This document shows, piece after piece, positions 1-10,144 of a stretch of DNA of 64,000 nucleotides. A program made the translations under genes and the position numbers. The stretch spans positions 105,673 through 169,672 of the forward strand of contig NZ_LRUC01000045.1 of NCBI RefSeq assembly GCF_001550095.1, read 5' to 3'. Source of the DNA: Celeribacter ethanolicus (GTDB lineage: Bacteria > Pseudomonadota > Alphaproteobacteria > Rhodobacterales > Rhodobacteraceae). The notes under the pieces were generated by a model. The model was not told where the DNA came from, made no database searches, and was given only the letters and a program-made list of their open reading frames with translations. Numbering within the stretch: position 1 is the stretch's first letter; each line of letters opens with the position of its first letter.

Positions 1-545
1 ACGGTCAGGTCGGGCGGCTGGTCTACGCCCGCCTCACCGATCCCGACCCGAGCCTTGTGCAACCCGGCGATTTCGTGGCGCTGCGCATCCCCGAAAAGCC
101 GCTGTCGAATGTGGCCCGCATTCCGGCCAGCGCCGTCACCACCGACGGGCGCATGTTGCTGATCGGCGCGGCCAACCGGCTCGAAGAGATCCCCGTGACT
201 CTGCTGCGCCATCAGGGCGACGACCTGATCGTCGCGGATGTGCCCTTCGGTCGGCAATATGTCACCGCCCGGGCGCTTCAGCTTGGACCGGGGATCGTTG
301 TGACACCGGTGGTGCCGGCCCCGGCGGACACAAGCGCAAGCGCCGCGCCTGCCGTCCTCCCCGCCCCTGCGGCTGACACCATTGCCCTCGATCACACCCG
401 CCGCGCCGCAATCATCGCTTTCATCGAAGCCAGCGACAAGATGAAGCCCGAGAAGAAAGCGCAATTCCTCGAAGAGCTGAGCCGGCCGGAAGTGCCGCGC
501 GCCACCGTCGAGAAATTCGAAGCCATGATCGCGGAGGCGCAGTGA
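1..545 (+). CDS. RND efflux periplasmic adaptor (HlyD/MFP family), C-terminal part only
   Basis: The reading frame is open from base 3 at the left edge, so the start lies outside the window; about 180 residues are seen. The visible part matches the beta-barrel and membrane-proximal end of an RND adaptor (GQVGRLVYARLTDPDPSL, then LVQPGDFVALRIPEK and IPASAVTTDGRMLLI). Such proteins bridge an inner-membrane RND pump to an outer-membrane channel. A linker rich in Ala and Pro (about residues 105-120 of the visible part) leads to a charged C-terminal helix. The stop TGA overlaps the ATG of the next gene (TGATG), so adaptor and pump are translationally coupled. Family assignment is firm; substrate cannot be told. 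Confidence 0.85.
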   Translation, partial: GQVGRLVYARLTDPDPSLVQPGDFVALRIPEKPLSNVARIPASAVTTDGRMLLIGAANRLEEIPVTLLRHQGDDLIVADVPFGRQYVTARALQLGPGIVVTPVVPAPADTSASAAPAVLPAPAADTIALDHTRRAAIIAFIEASDKMKPEKKAQFLEELSRPEVPRATVEKFEAMIAEAQ

Positions 546-3500
546 TGGCCGCCTCCGGTACGCCCTCCGGCCTTCTGGCCTATTTCACCCGCCACCGCAC
601 CGCGGCGGCCTTTGTCATGGTTCTGATGCTGGCCTTTGGCCTCGTCTCCTCAACGAAAATCCGCTCGCAATTCTTCCCCGACGTGGTGGTCGACACGGTC
701 ACCGTCACGGTCGACTGGGACGGCGCAGGGCCCGAGGAGATCGACCGCGCCGTCGTCGCCCTTCTGGAGCCCGCACTGCAAGGCGTCGAAGGGGTCGCAA
801 GCTCCACCGCCGTATCGAAAGAAGGCTCGACCACGCTGACCCTCACCCTCGATCCCGGCTGGGACATGGCGCGGGCGACCGAGGATGTGAAAGCGGCGGT
901 CGAGACGGTCAAGAGCCTGCCGGAGAATACCGAAGAGCCGGTCGTGCGGCGCGGTGTCTGGCGCGACAAGGTGACCGAGGTGATGATCTGGGGCGACATC
1001 GGCCCGGAGCAATTAGGCCAGATCGGTGACGATTTCGTCGCCCGGCTCTACCGCGCCGGTCTGACCCGCAGCTCGATCACCGGGGTCGCCGCCCCGCAGA
1101 TCGACGTCAGCGTGTCCGAGGCCGCCCGCGTGCGCCATGACATCGGGCTGAGCGACATCTCGGCGGCCATCGCGCGCCAGGTCGACACCCGGCCTGCGGG
1201 CGACGTCGGCGACAACGGCGCGCGGCTCTCGGCCGGGCGTGACACCCGCGAGGCGGATGCGCTGCGCGATCTGGTGATCCGGATCAATGACGACGGCTCG
1301 AAACTTTACCTTCGCAACCTTGCCACCATAGAGACCACCCGCTCCGACGCCGGTCAGGCCTATGCCGTCAACGGCCTCCCCGCCGTCTTGATCCGCGTCG
1401 ACCGGACGGCGCAAGGCGATGCCATCGGCATGGAAGCCACCGTGCGCCGGATTGCCGACGAGATGGGGCCGGAGCTGCCCGAAGGCGTCTCCGTCCAACT
1501 GATCAACGCCCGCGCCCAGGACATCACCGACCGGCTCGACATCCTGATGAAAAACGGCATCTCCGGTCTGGCGCTGGTGCTTGTGGTGCTGTTTCTCTTC
1601 CTCTCGGCGCGCACGGCGCTTTGGGTCGCGATGGGCATTCCGGTCTCCATGCTCGCCGCCATCGGCGTCATGTATGTTGGCGGGCTGACCCTCAACATGA
1701 TGTCACTTTTCGGCCTGATTATCACTCTGGGCATCGTGGTCGATGACGCCATCGTCGTGGCCGAACATGCCGACCACCGGGCGCGGCGGCTGGGTGAAAG
1801 CCCCGACCTCGCGCCGGTCAACGCCGTGCGGCGGATGCTCGGTCCGGTGTTCAGTTCGACGACCACCACGATCCTCGCCTTTGTCGGCCTTCTGTTCATC
1901 GGCGGCGAATTCGGCAGCCTGATCGCCGACATTCCCTATGTGGTCGCCGCCGTTCTCGCCGCTTCCCTCGTCGAGAGTTTCCTGATCCTGCCGCATCACA
2001 TGCGCCACGCCCTGATGCATGGCGCGAAAGAACGGTGGTACGACTGGCCCTCGCGCCAGTTCAATCGCGGCTTTACCTGGATCTCGGAGCGCGGCTTCGC
2101 CCCCTTCATGACCCTCGTCCTGCGCCTGCGCTATCCGGTGGTTGCCGCGATGCTGCTGCTCCTGTCGCTTTCGGTCGCACAGGTGCTTCGCGGCTCGGTG
2201 CCATGGGCGTTTTTCACCGCCCCCGAGCGCAGTTCGGTGACCGGCAATTTCGCCTTCCTCCCCGGCGCCACCCGCGAGGACGCGCTAGCCTTCACCCGCG
2301 AACTCGACCGCGCAGCCAAGGCCGTCGGTGCCGCCCATGAGGCCGAAACCGGCCTCGATCCGCTGGTGCATATCCTCACACAGGTCGGCGGCACGGCGGC
2401 CAAGGGCATTCCCGGCGAGGACACCATGGACCCCGACACGCTGGGCTCGATCGACATCGGCCTCGTCGGCGCGGATCAACGCGACTTCTCCGGTCAGGAC
2501 CTCGTACGCGAGCTGATGGCGGAGATCAAACGCCCGGCGGGGATCGCGGTTCTGAATTTCCGTTCGCAGGGCGTCGGCCCCGGCGGGGATTCGCTTTCGG
2601 TCAATTTCTACGGCACCGACAGCGACCGCCTGAAAGCCGCCGCCACCGATCTCATCGCCGCCCTCGGCCAGTTCCCCGAAATCACCGGGCTGCAAGACAG
2701 CCTGCCCTATGGCCGCGAGGACATCCGGCTCGACCTGACCCCCACCGGCGAGGCGCTTGGCTTTACCACCGCAGCGATCGGCGCGGAGCTGTTCGGGCGT
2801 TTGAACGGTCTGACGGCGGCGGAATTCCCGGCGGGCACGCGCACCACCGAAGTGACCGTCAAAGTGCCCGAAGCGGAACGCACCGCCGATTATCTCGACA
2901 GCACGCTGATGCAGAGCCCGGAAGGGCAATGGCTGCCGCTGGGCGAGATCGTGACGGCGGAGAGCAGCCTCGCCTTCTCCACCATCTCGCGCGAGAACGG
3001 GCGGCAGTTGGTGAGCATCACCGGCGCGCTCTCCGAGGACAATCCGGTCCGCGCAGGCGAGATCGGTCGCGCGCTCAACGACGAGATCCTGCCGCAGATC
3101 GCCGCGCGCTACGATCTCGACTGGGATCTGGGCGGGCTGGTGTCGCAACAGAACGCCTTCCTCGACGAGGCGATGGTCGGGTTCATGCTTTGCATCCTCG
3201 GCATTTATCTCGTCCTGGGCTGGGTCTTCGGGAGCTGGACCCGCCCGTTGATCGTCATGGCCGTCATCCCCTTCGGCCTCATTGGCGCGGTCTGGGGCCA
3301 TGCGCAGTTCGGCCTCGCCATGTCGCTCTTTACCATCATCGGCCTCATCGGCATGTCCGGGATCATCATCAATGACGCCATCGTTCTGGTCACCACGATT
3401 CAGGACAACGCCCGCACCATGCCGATCCTGCGTGCCGCCGTCTCAGGCGCGACCGAGCGATTGCGCCCGATCCTTCTGACCACGCTCACCACCGTTCTGG

Positions 3501-3922
3501 GCCTTGCGCCGCTGATGTATGAGCAGAGCCGTCAGTCGCTGTTTCTCAAACCCACGGTGGTGACGCTGGTCTATGGCCTCACCGTCGGCTTTTTCATCGT
3601 GCTCCTCCTGGTGCCCGCGCTTTTGCTGGTCCAGAACGATCTGTCGCAACGGCTCACCAGCCTGCGCCATCTGATCCGGGGCCACCGGATGCCCGAGCGC
3701 CTGCGCCGGGCGGCGGGGGGCACGGCTTTGGCGGTCATCGCGGTGACTCTGGTGCTGATGCTGCCTTGGGCGCTGACCGGCACGGCGCTGATCCCCCTAC
3801 CGGGCCTGCCGCCGCTCCTGTCAAGCCTGATCGTGACGCTTCTGGCCGATCTGGTGCTCGCTTGGGGCTTTCTCCGGCTGAGCCGGAAAATGGGGGATGA
3901 CCGCCCTGCGCCTTCCCGGTAA
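545..3922 (+). CDS. RND efflux pump, inner-membrane transporter with extra C-terminal membrane segments
   Basis: 1125 residues, AcrB/HAE-1-like superfamily. It shows the N-terminal TM1 followed by the IRSQFFPDVVVDTVTV porter start, the TM block with the conserved acidic pair in GIVVDDAIVVAEH, a second periplasmic half, and the repeated TM block with GMSGIIINDAIVLV. Proton-driven export of drugs, lipids or metals with the upstream adaptor is expected. I chose the ATG at 545, which overlaps the adaptor stop by one base, over the GTG at 542. After the usual end (VPALLLVQNDLSQR) about 90 residues follow with two more hydrophobic segments (GGTALAVIAVTLVLMLPWAL and the stretch before LAWGFLRLSRK), which is longer than ordinary pumps. 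No outer-membrane channel gene is visible here. Confidence 0.93.
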   Translation: MAASGTPSGLLAYFTRHRTAAAFVMVLMLAFGLVSSTKIRSQFFPDVVVDTVTVTVDWDGAGPEEIDRAVVALLEPALQGVEGVASSTAVSKEGSTTLTLTLDPGWDMARATEDVKAAVETVKSLPENTEEPVVRRGVWRDKVTEVMIWGDIGPEQLGQIGDDFVARLYRAGLTRSSITGVAAPQIDVSVSEAARVRHDIGLSDISAAIARQVDTRPAGDVGDNGARLSAGRDTREADALRDLVIRINDDGSKLYLRNLATIETTRSDAGQAYAVNGLPAVLIRVDRTAQGDAIGMEATVRRIADEMGPELPEGVSVQLINARAQDITDRLDILMKNGISGLALVLVVLFLFLSARTALWVAMGIPVSMLAAIGVMYVGGLTLNMMSLFGLIITLGIVVDDAIVVAEHADHRARRLGESPDLAPVNAVRRMLGPVFSSTTTTILAFVGLLFIGGEFGSLIADIPYVVAAVLAASLVESFLILPHHMRHALMHGAKERWYDWPSRQFNRGFTWISERGFAPFMTLVLRLRYPVVAAMLLLLSLSVAQVLRGSVPWAFFTAPERSSVTGNFAFLPGATREDALAFTRELDRAAKAVGAAHEAETGLDPLVHILTQVGGTAAKGIPGEDTMDPDTLGSIDIGLVGADQRDFSGQDLVRELMAEIKRPAGIAVLNFRSQGVGPGGDSLSVNFYGTDSDRLKAAATDLIAALGQFPEITGLQDSLPYGREDIRLDLTPTGEALGFTTAAIGAELFGRLNGLTAAEFPAGTRTTEVTVKVPEAERTADYLDSTLMQSPEGQWLPLGEIVTAESSLAFSTISRENGRQLVSITGALSEDNPVRAGEIGRALNDEILPQIAARYDLDWDLGGLVSQQNAFLDEAMVGFMLCILGIYLVLGWVFGSWTRPLIVMAVIPFGLIGAVWGHAQFGLAMSLFTIIGLIGMSGIIINDAIVLVTTIQDNARTMPILRAAVSGATERLRPILLTTLTTVLGLAPLMYEQSRQSLFLKPTVVTLVYGLTVGFFIVLLLVPALLLVQNDLSQRLTSLRHLIRGHRMPERLRRAAGGTALAVIAVTLVLMLPWALTGTALIPLPGLPPLLSSLIVTLLADLVLAWGFLRLSRKMGDDRPAPSR

Positions 3923-3952
3923 GCTCGCCGAAAATCCTTTCGAAAGAAGCGC

Positions 3953-4897
3953 ATGACCCAGCCCGTCATCGTCAACCAGATCGACCCGGAGTTCGGCCAG
4001 ACGCTCCGCGCGCACCCCTCCCTGCCGCGGGTGATCGACCATTTCGACCGCGAGCAGCCATGGGACCTGCCCGAAGACGCGCAGGCGCTCGTGACCCGCG
4101 CTTTCCGGTCCTGGCTCAAGGCCCCGGAGGTGGTCAATCTTCCGGCGCTGAAATGGGTTCAGACCTTTTCCGCCGGGATCGAGATTTACCCCGACTGGCT
4201 GATGCAGGGCCGCGTGATCACCAACGGTCGCGGCCTGACCGCGCCGCAGATCGCGGAATATGTCATGGCTGCGATGCTCTTGGTAGAGAAGGATATTTAC
4301 GGCGCGCGCACGACATCCTTAGATGATTGGGGCACGCGGGTATTCGGCACGCTGGAGGGCAAGACGCTTGGCCTGATCGGCTATGGCGCGATTGGCGAAG
4401 CGGTGGCGAAACGCGCGCGGCCCTTTGACATGGAGGTGCTGGCCTGTCGGCGCGGGCCGTGGCGCGAGGTTCCGGAGGGGATCACACCCTGCGCCACGCC
4501 CGAAGCGGTCATGGCCACCTCCGATCATGTGGTGATCGCCATGCCTCTGACGCCCGAGACGGAGGGCCTGGTGAATGCCGCCCTGCTCGCGCAGGCCAAG
4601 CCCGGGCTGCATCTGATCAACGTCGCGCGCGGGGCGCTGGTGGATCAGGGCGCGCTCTTGCAGGCACTCGATGACGGGCGCCTGAGCAAAGCGACGCTCG
4701 ACGTCACCCATCCCGAACCGCCTTCGGAAGACGATCCGATCTGGCGCCATCCCAAGGTCCTTCTGACCCCGCATGAATCCTACAAGGGCGGCCTGTCGGA
4801 GCGCGCCCGCTTCGAACAGAAAACGCTGCGCAATCTCGACGCATGGCTTGCGGGCCGACCGATGACGGATGTCGTCGATCTGACCCGCGGATATTGA
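3953..4897 (+). CDS. D-2-hydroxyacid dehydrogenase (NAD(P)-dependent)
   Basis: 314 residues, D-isomer-specific 2-hydroxyacid dehydrogenase family. The Rossmann fold motif GLIGYGAIG lies near residue 138, the VARGALVD motif with catalytic-domain Arg near 223, and a His (PHESYKGG) near the end replaces the usual HTA/HIG position. The N-terminal substrate-binding lobe carries WVQTFSAGIE. It would reduce a 2-keto acid or oxidise a D-2-hydroxy acid in the cytoplasm; it resembles the glyoxylate/hydroxypyruvate reductase branch, but the substrate is not readable. It starts 30 bases after the RND pump and could be read through from that operon. Confidence 0.85.
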   Translation: MTQPVIVNQIDPEFGQTLRAHPSLPRVIDHFDREQPWDLPEDAQALVTRAFRSWLKAPEVVNLPALKWVQTFSAGIEIYPDWLMQGRVITNGRGLTAPQIAEYVMAAMLLVEKDIYGARTTSLDDWGTRVFGTLEGKTLGLIGYGAIGEAVAKRARPFDMEVLACRRGPWREVPEGITPCATPEAVMATSDHVVIAMPLTPETEGLVNAALLAQAKPGLHLINVARGALVDQGALLQALDDGRLSKATLDVTHPEPPSEDDPIWRHPKVLLTPHESYKGGLSERARFEQKTLRNLDAWLAGRPMTDVVDLTRGY

Positions 4898-4899
4898 GA

Positions 4900-5088
4900 T
4901 TACGCCCCGGTGAAATTCGGCACATCGACCGGTTCGAGATCGGCCGGGCTGACGCCCTCCTCAATCTCCTGACAGGCGACCGGGTAATGGTCGGCGGTGG
5001 TGCATTGCGACACCGGGTATTTTTCCACCTGATCGCAGGCAGCAAGGGTCAGCGTGGCCAGCGCCACAGGCAGGATCAGCTTTGTCAT
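4900..5088 (-). CDS. Small lipoprotein, function unknown
   Basis: 62 residues from the ATG at 5088, preceded by GAGGAG. A longer frame opens at 5193 but its first 35 residues look non-coding and the Shine-Dalgarno sequence marks the internal start. The signal peptide MTKLILPVALATLTLAACDQ carries a lipobox (LAAC), so it is predicted to be lipidated and periplasmic. Three more cysteines (SQCTTADHYPVACQE) follow in the mature part. I do not recognise a family. It ends two bases after the end of the convergent dehydrogenase gene. Confidence 0.7.
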   Translation of the reverse strand: MTKLILPVALATLTLAACDQVEKYPVSQCTTADHYPVACQEIEEGVSPADLEPVDVPNFTGA

Positions 5089-5096
5089 CTCACAGC

Positions 5097-5257
5097 TCCT
5101 CATGAAGTTTCGCCCTCTATGTGGGCGTTTTGACAAAACCGTCAATATGAGAAATCGCCAAAAATGAACGAAACGGTTCACTTTTTGCAACACGGAAACC
5201 CTCTTCCCCTATGACCACGATCCTTTACGGTCTTCACGACACCTCAAGGGACCCAAA
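5097..5257. promoter_or_regulatory. Divergent intergenic region between two small lipoprotein genes
   Basis: AT-richer than its surroundings. It holds two short inverted repeats with six-base spacers: TTGACAAAACCGTCAA at 5130-5145 and TGAACGAAACGGTTCA at 5165-5180. Both arms are only five bases, so they may be weak operators or chance; the TTGAC boxes could also be -35 elements. No assignment to a regulator is possible. Confidence 0.3.
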
Positions 5258-5596
5258 ATGACACGCATTGCAATGCTCTCGGCACTTCTGCTCTCGGGCT
5301 GTTACGGCTTCGTCGTCGACCATCGGAGCTATGGCACAGGGCGCGGCCCCACGGCCACCCTGTCGGTCACAGCCACTCACCGGCTCGATCATTTGAGCCT
5401 TGCACATTGTGACGACAGCGCCCCGCCGCTCGTGCTGATCGCCCGCAAACGCGACGATCCCCGCCGCGATCCGGCCTGGGAGATCACCCTCGACGCGAAC
5501 ACCTGCTACGAGGTCGAGGCCCGCTCGTGGCGGCTCAATTTTTACAAACGCCTCACGCTTGCGCCCGATGCCAGCGAGCGGATCGCGCTCGACTGA
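5258..5596 (+). CDS. Small secreted lipoprotein, function unknown
   Basis: 112 residues. MTRIAMLSALLLSGCYG is a lipoprotein signal with the lipobox LLSGC, so Cys15 would be lipidated. The rest is a small beta-rich domain with two further cysteines (HCDDSAPP, NTCYEVEARSW). No family recognised. It is convergent with adenine deaminase, whose stop lies two bases away. Confidence 0.65.
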   Translation: MTRIAMLSALLLSGCYGFVVDHRSYGTGRGPTATLSVTATHRLDHLSLAHCDDSAPPLVLIARKRDDPRRDPAWEITLDANTCYEVEARSWRLNFYKRLTLAPDASERIALD

Positions 5597-5598
5597 CT

Positions 5599-7293
5599 TC
5601 AGGCGATGATCTCGAACTTGGTGACGTCCACCATGCCCCGGTCGGTGATCTTGAGCGCCGGAATGACCGGCAGCGCCAGAAACGCCAGTTGCAGGAACGG
5701 CTCTTCCAGCGTCACCCCAAGCGACGCCGCCGCCGCCCGCAGATCGACAAGGTGATCGCGCACCACCTCGAAGGGCTCCAAACTCATCAGCCCCGCCACC
5801 GGCAGCGCCAGTTCGGCCAAAACCTTGCCGTCCCGTACCACGACAAACCCGCCCTCGATCTCCGACAACCGGTTCGCCGCCAGCGCCATATCGGCGTAAT
5901 CGACGCCAACGCAGGCGATGTTGTGATGATCGTGACAGACGGTCGAGGCAATCGCCCCCGCCTGTAGCCCAAAGCCTTTGACAAAGCCCGAGGCGATATT
6001 GCCGTTCTTGCCGTGCCGTTCGATCACCGTGATCCGGGACAGATCGCGCGCCGGGTCCGGCGCCTTGTCGCCATCGACAATCGGCACGGTCTCGCGCAGA
6101 TGCTCGGTGATGATCTTGCCCTCGATGATCCCGATCACATCCACCTCTTGGCGGTTGCCCGTGGCGCGGAACTGCTCCGGACGGACCTTCGGCGCCTTGA
6201 CCGAGCCACGCCCCACAGGCGCCACATGCCCGCGTGCCGCAAAGGCCTCGTCCGTCACTTCAACCCCGCCCGCGAAAACCTTCTGAGCATTGCAGTTTTC
6301 CAGACTGTCCAGCACAACAATATCGGCCCGTTTGCCGGGCGCGATCATGCCGCGATCCTTCAACCCAAAGGCTTCGGCCGCCGACAGAGTGGCCGCGCGG
6401 TACACCGCCAGAGCGGGACTTCCGAGCGAAATCAATGTGCGGATGACGTAATCCAGATGCCCGTATTCGCCGATGTCCAGCGGGTTCCGGTCATCGGTAC
6501 AAAGACACATATAGGGCGCGGTCAGATGGGTCAAAAGCGGTTGCAGCGCGTGCATATCTTTCGACACCGAGCCTTCGCGGATCAAAACCCGCATCCCCTT
6601 GCGCAGCTTCTCGCGCGCCTCTTCGGCGGTCGTGGCCTCATGTTCGGTGCGGATGCCCGCCGCGATATAGGCGTTGAGATCGGTACCGGAAAGCTGCGGA
6701 CAATGGCCGTCGATATGCCCATCCTCAAACAGCCGGATTTTCTTCATCGCCTCGGGGTCGCGGTAGATCACGCCGGGGTAATTCATGAACTCGGCCAAAC
6801 CGATGCCCGACGGATGCCCCATCACCTCGGCCAAATCCCCGGCCAAAAGCTCCGCCCCCGCCGTTTCCATATGCGTGGACGGCACGCAGGACGACAGCTG
6901 CACCCGGATCGACATCAGCGTATGTTCGGACGCCGCCTGAAAATAGCGGATGCCCGGCAGGCCAATGACATTGGCGATCTCATGCGGATCGCAAATCGCC
7001 GTCGTCACACCGCGCGGCAGGACGCAGCGGTCAAACTCGAACGGCGTCACCAGCGAGCTTTCGATATGCAAATGCGTGTCGATGAACCCCGGCACGATCA
7101 CCTGCCCTGTGACGTCGATCTCGCGCTTGCCCTCGTAGCGCTCAAAAACGCCCACGATCCGGTCGCCGACGATGGCCACATCGCCGACGATCAGCTCGCC
7201 GGTCATCAGATCGAAGATCGAGCCATTCTTGAGCACAATGTCGGCGGGTTCCTCGCCCCGCGCCACCGCAATCCGATGTTCCAGATCCGCCAT
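5599..7293 (-). CDS. ade: Adenine deaminase
   Basis: 564 residues, amidohydrolase superfamily, adenine to hypoxanthine plus ammonia in purine salvage. Visible marks are the N-terminal composite domain ([19 protein letters not shown]), the metal-binding [13 protein letters not shown], the [11 protein letters not shown] motif, and the C-terminal domain with [12 protein letters not shown]. The frame is open to 7464, but the start at 7293 follows AAGGAGG by six bases and begins [13 protein letters not shown], as in the family; the extra upstream residues are low quality. The upstream siroheme-synthase-like gene ends 10 bases before this start, so the two are probably cotranscribed. Confidence 0.92.
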   Translation of the reverse strand: MADLEHRIAVARGEEPADIVLKNGSIFDLMTGELIVGDVAIVGDRIVGVFERYEGKREIDVTGQVIVPGFIDTHLHIESSLVTPFEFDRCVLPRGVTTAICDPHEIANVIGLPGIRYFQAASEHTLMSIRVQLSSCVPSTHMETAGAELLAGDLAEVMGHPSGIGLAEFMNYPGVIYRDPEAMKKIRLFEDGHIDGHCPQLSGTDLNAYIAAGIRTEHEATTAEEAREKLRKGMRVLIREGSVSKDMHALQPLLTHLTAPYMCLCTDDRNPLDIGEYGHLDYVIRTLISLGSPALAVYRAATLSAAEAFGLKDRGMIAPGKRADIVVLDSLENCNAQKVFAGGVEVTDEAFAARGHVAPVGRGSVKAPKVRPEQFRATGNRQEVDVIGIIEGKIITEHLRETVPIVDGDKAPDPARDLSRITVIERHGKNGNIASGFVKGFGLQAGAIASTVCHDHHNIACVGVDYADMALAANRLSEIEGGFVVVRDGKVLAELALPVAGLMSLEPFEVVRDHLVDLRAAAASLGVTLEEPFLQLAFLALPVIPALKITDRGMVDVTKFEIIA

Positions 7294-7303
7294 TTCCGCC
7301 TCC

Positions 7304-8296
7304 TTAAACCCGCACCGCCGGCACGCGCTCGACATCCTCGGGCAGACCCAAAGCCGCCCGTTCCGCATCGCGCCGCGGCACCAGCCAGACGACCCGCGCG
7401 CCTTTTTCATAATCTTGCAGAACAACATGACGCTGGTCCGACAAAAGCCAGCCCTCCGTGCCATGGCTCTGCCCCACGATCACCCGTTCCGCATCGCGAC
7501 GCGCCAGTTCCAGCATCGGGGCAAATTCCGCCTCGGCACAGACAATGAGATCGGCCTCCTGCAACCGCTGCACGGCGCGCAGCGTCAGCAGATCCGGGTC
7601 CGGGCTGCCCACCGGCAAAAGCGCCACGGCGCCACGCCCCGCATCGCCGGGCGCCCCGCCCGCCGCAATCGCCGCCTTGATCCGCTCCGCTGCCTCGCGT
7701 TCCGCCCCTCGGGCAAACAGATTGCGTGGCGCATCATGATAGACCCAACGCCAGAACGCCCGGCGTTTCTCGCGCGGCACGTCCTTGGCCACCGCGTCGC
7801 GCAGCCGCCCGCCAAGCGCCACCAACTCGCCCAGGCGCGGCTCCAGCATCTCCTCCAGCCGGGTCTTGATCTGGCGCGCCAAAACCGGGGCCGCGCCTTC
7901 TGTGCCGATCGCCACCACCAAAGGATCGCGATCCACCAGCGACGGCGTGTTCGCTTCGCAAAGATCGGGCCGATCCACGACGTTCACCAGTGCGCCCGCA
8001 TCGCGAACAATCTGCGCCATGCGCACATCGCAATCCTCATCCTCGGTACAGACAAAGACCAAGGCCGCATTGGCGAAAACATCCGCAGCCGTTTCTGCGG
8101 TGATCTCCTCCGCAAGCTGAACCGCCCGCCCCTCGGCCACCAAAGCCGCCAGTTCCGGCTCCAGCTCAGGGGCCGCCAGCACGATCCGCGCTTCGGTCTT
8201 GAGCATCAGCCGCGCCTTTTGCGCCGCCGTCTCACCGCCGCCGATGATCACGACATCGCGCCCGGTCATGCGCAGGAACATGGGAAAGAATTTCAT
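7304..8296 (-). CDS. Siroheme synthase-like protein (precorrin-2 dehydrogenase domain, truncated methyltransferase-like tail)
   Basis: 330 residues. Residues 1-200 are the NAD-dependent precorrin-2 dehydrogenase/ferrochelatase part of CysG ([19 protein letters not shown], then [38 protein letters not shown] and a helical domain). From about residue 215 a stretch like the start of the SAM-dependent uroporphyrinogen methyltransferase domain follows ([20 protein letters not shown]), but only about 110 residues are present where the full domain has about 240. Likely role: last steps of siroheme synthesis for sulfite or nitrite reductase. The methylation step would need a separate SUMT. It shares a transcript with ade. 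Confidence 0.8.
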   Translation of the reverse strand: MKFFPMFLRMTGRDVVIIGGGETAAQKARLMLKTEARIVLAAPELEPELAALVAEGRAVQLAEEITAETAADVFANAALVFVCTEDEDCDVRMAQIVRDAGALVNVVDRPDLCEANTPSLVDRDPLVVAIGTEGAAPVLARQIKTRLEEMLEPRLGELVALGGRLRDAVAKDVPREKRRAFWRWVYHDAPRNLFARGAEREAAERIKAAIAAGGAPGDAGRGAVALLPVGSPDPDLLTLRAVQRLQEADLIVCAEAEFAPMLELARRDAERVIVGQSHGTEGWLLSDQRHVVLQDYEKGARVVWLVPRRDAERAALGLPEDVERVPAVRV

Positions 8297-8517
8297 AGGG
8301 CGCGGCCTCTTGATGGACTTTCACCCAAGGTCTCCCATTGGCCCGGAAATGACAAGCCTGTCTCTTTTGCGCACCGGTCTTAACCTGTTTTTTACCCGTG
8401 CGCGCCCAAGACCCCTGCGATCGAGGACCTAAAGCTCTGGTCAAAAAACCTTTTCTTGACAATTTCGAGCCTAGGGTCACCGTGAACCCCGACAAGTTTC
8501 ATTTTGCAAAGCGTGAC
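8297..8517. promoter_or_regulatory. Intergenic region upstream of glpD and of the siroheme-synthase-like gene
   Basis: 221 bases between divergent starts, so promoters for both directions must lie here. A TTGACA hexamer at 8456-8461 could be a -35 box for glpD but no good -10 follows at 16-18 bases. No clear GlpR-type operator was found. Confidence 0.3.
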
Positions 8518-10113
8518 ATGACCTCCCCCAACCCGGCCTCCCCCGCCTCTGACACTCAAAACGACGATCTTCTCGATCTCTTCATCATCGGCGGCGGCGT
8601 CAATGGTTGTGGCATCGCCCGCGATGCGGCGGGCCGGGGCCTCAAGGTGGCTCTGGCCGAAATGGGCGATCTGGCGCAGGCGACCTCCTCGGCCTCGTCC
8701 AAACTCTTTCATGGCGGTCTGCGCTATCTCGAATATGGCGAGGTCCGGCTGGTGCGCGAGGCTTTGGAGGAACGCGAAGTGTTGCTCAACGCCATGCCGC
8801 ATATCGCCTTCCCGATGCGCTTTGTCCTGCCGATCTCGAAAGAAATGCGGTTCGACGCCGACACGCCGATCTCGAAGCTGTTGAAATACACCATGCCCTG
8901 GCTCAAAGGCCAGCGCCCCGGCTGGATCATCCGCGTCGGGCTTTGGATGTATGACCACCTCGGCAAGCGCAAAATTCTACCCGGAACCACCGGCTATGAT
9001 CTCACGGGTCGCCCCGAGGGCGCGCCTTTGAAAGACATGTTCAAACACGCGTTCGAATATTCCGACGTTTGGGTCAATGACGCGCGTCTCGTCGTGCTCA
9101 ATGCCATGGACGCCCGCGCTCTCGGCGCGAAAATCATGACCCGCGCCAAAGTAACCTCGGCGCGGCGTGAGGCGGATCACTGGGAAATCGACGTCGAGGG
9201 CCAAGGCACCTTCCGCGCAAAGGCACTGGTCAATGCGGGCGGGCCTTGGGTCGCCGACATCCTCACCGGCGTCATCGGCGTCAATTCGACCGAACGCGTG
9301 CGCCTCGTGCGCGGCTCGCATATCGTCGTCAATCGGCTCTACGAACACGACAAGGCCTATTTCCTTCAGGGCTCCGATGGCCGCATCATCTTTTTCCTGC
9401 CCTATCAGCGCGATTTCACCATGATCGGCACCACGGAAGCGCCCCATGAGGCCGACCCTCTGGTGGCCGAGGCGACTTTTGAGGAAAAGCGCTACCTGCT
9501 TGATTTCGCAAACCAATATCTCAAAACACCACTGACGCAGGCCGATGTGGTCCATAGCTTCGCTGGCGTCCGCCCGCTCTATGAAGACGGCGCCTCGACG
9601 GCCACGGCAGCGACCCGCGAATATGTCCTGTCGCTCGATGAAAACGGCCCGCCCTTGCTCAATGTCTTCGGCGGCAAGATCACCACCTACCGCAAACTCG
9701 CCGAGGCGGCGCTTGCCAAGCTCACGCCGTTTTTCGTCATGAAAAATCCGTGGACCAAAGGCGCGCCGCTCCCCGGCGGTTTCACCTATGGCCACGATCT
9801 CGAACAGGTGACCTCGCTCACCCTGCAATTTCCCTTCCTGTCGCCCGAGGCCGCCGACCGGCTCGTGCATCTCTATGGCCGCAACGCCGCCGCGATCTTC
9901 GAGGATGTGGTTGGCCCCTCCGACATGGGCCGCGATTTCGGCCATGGTCTGACGGAGGCCGAGCTGCGCTATCTCATCCGCGAGGAATTCGCCCGCGACG
10001 TGGCCGATGTGATCTGGCGGCGCACCAAGCTGGGCCTGCGCCTGACGGCGGCCGAGATCGCCGCCATCGACGACTGGATGCGCCAGAACGTCCCTCTGCT
10101 TGCCGATCTCTAA
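8518..10113 (+). CDS. glpD: Aerobic glycerol-3-phosphate dehydrogenase (FAD)
   Basis: 531 residues from the ATG at 8518 (an upstream in-frame extension to 8398 has no family resemblance; no strong Shine-Dalgarno is seen). FAD-binding [21 protein letters not shown] lies near residue 22, then [20 protein letters not shown], the substrate-region [11 protein letters not shown], and [15 protein letters not shown], followed by the C-terminal GlpO/GlpD cap domain. It oxidises sn-glycerol-3-phosphate to DHAP and passes electrons to quinone at the inner membrane face. glpK follows after 31 bases, giving a glycerol operon. Confidence 0.94.
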   Translation: MTSPNPASPASDTQNDDLLDLFIIGGGVNGCGIARDAAGRGLKVALAEMGDLAQATSSASSKLFHGGLRYLEYGEVRLVREALEEREVLLNAMPHIAFPMRFVLPISKEMRFDADTPISKLLKYTMPWLKGQRPGWIIRVGLWMYDHLGKRKILPGTTGYDLTGRPEGAPLKDMFKHAFEYSDVWVNDARLVVLNAMDARALGAKIMTRAKVTSARREADHWEIDVEGQGTFRAKALVNAGGPWVADILTGVIGVNSTERVRLVRGSHIVVNRLYEHDKAYFLQGSDGRIIFFLPYQRDFTMIGTTEAPHEADPLVAEATFEEKRYLLDFANQYLKTPLTQADVVHSFAGVRPLYEDGASTATAATREYVLSLDENGPPLLNVFGGKITTYRKLAEAALAKLTPFFVMKNPWTKGAPLPGGFTYGHDLEQVTSLTLQFPFLSPEAADRLVHLYGRNAAAIFEDVVGPSDMGRDFGHGLTEAELRYLIREEFARDVADVIWRRTKLGLRLTAAEIAAIDDWMRQNVPLLADL

Positions 10114-10144
10114 ACCTCAGCCTATCGTGAGCGCGGGAGGCACC

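Noticed and set aside
6013..7548. A 511-codon open frame opposite adenine deaminase
   Set aside because: Antisense to ade with its conserved metal motifs; no support of its own.
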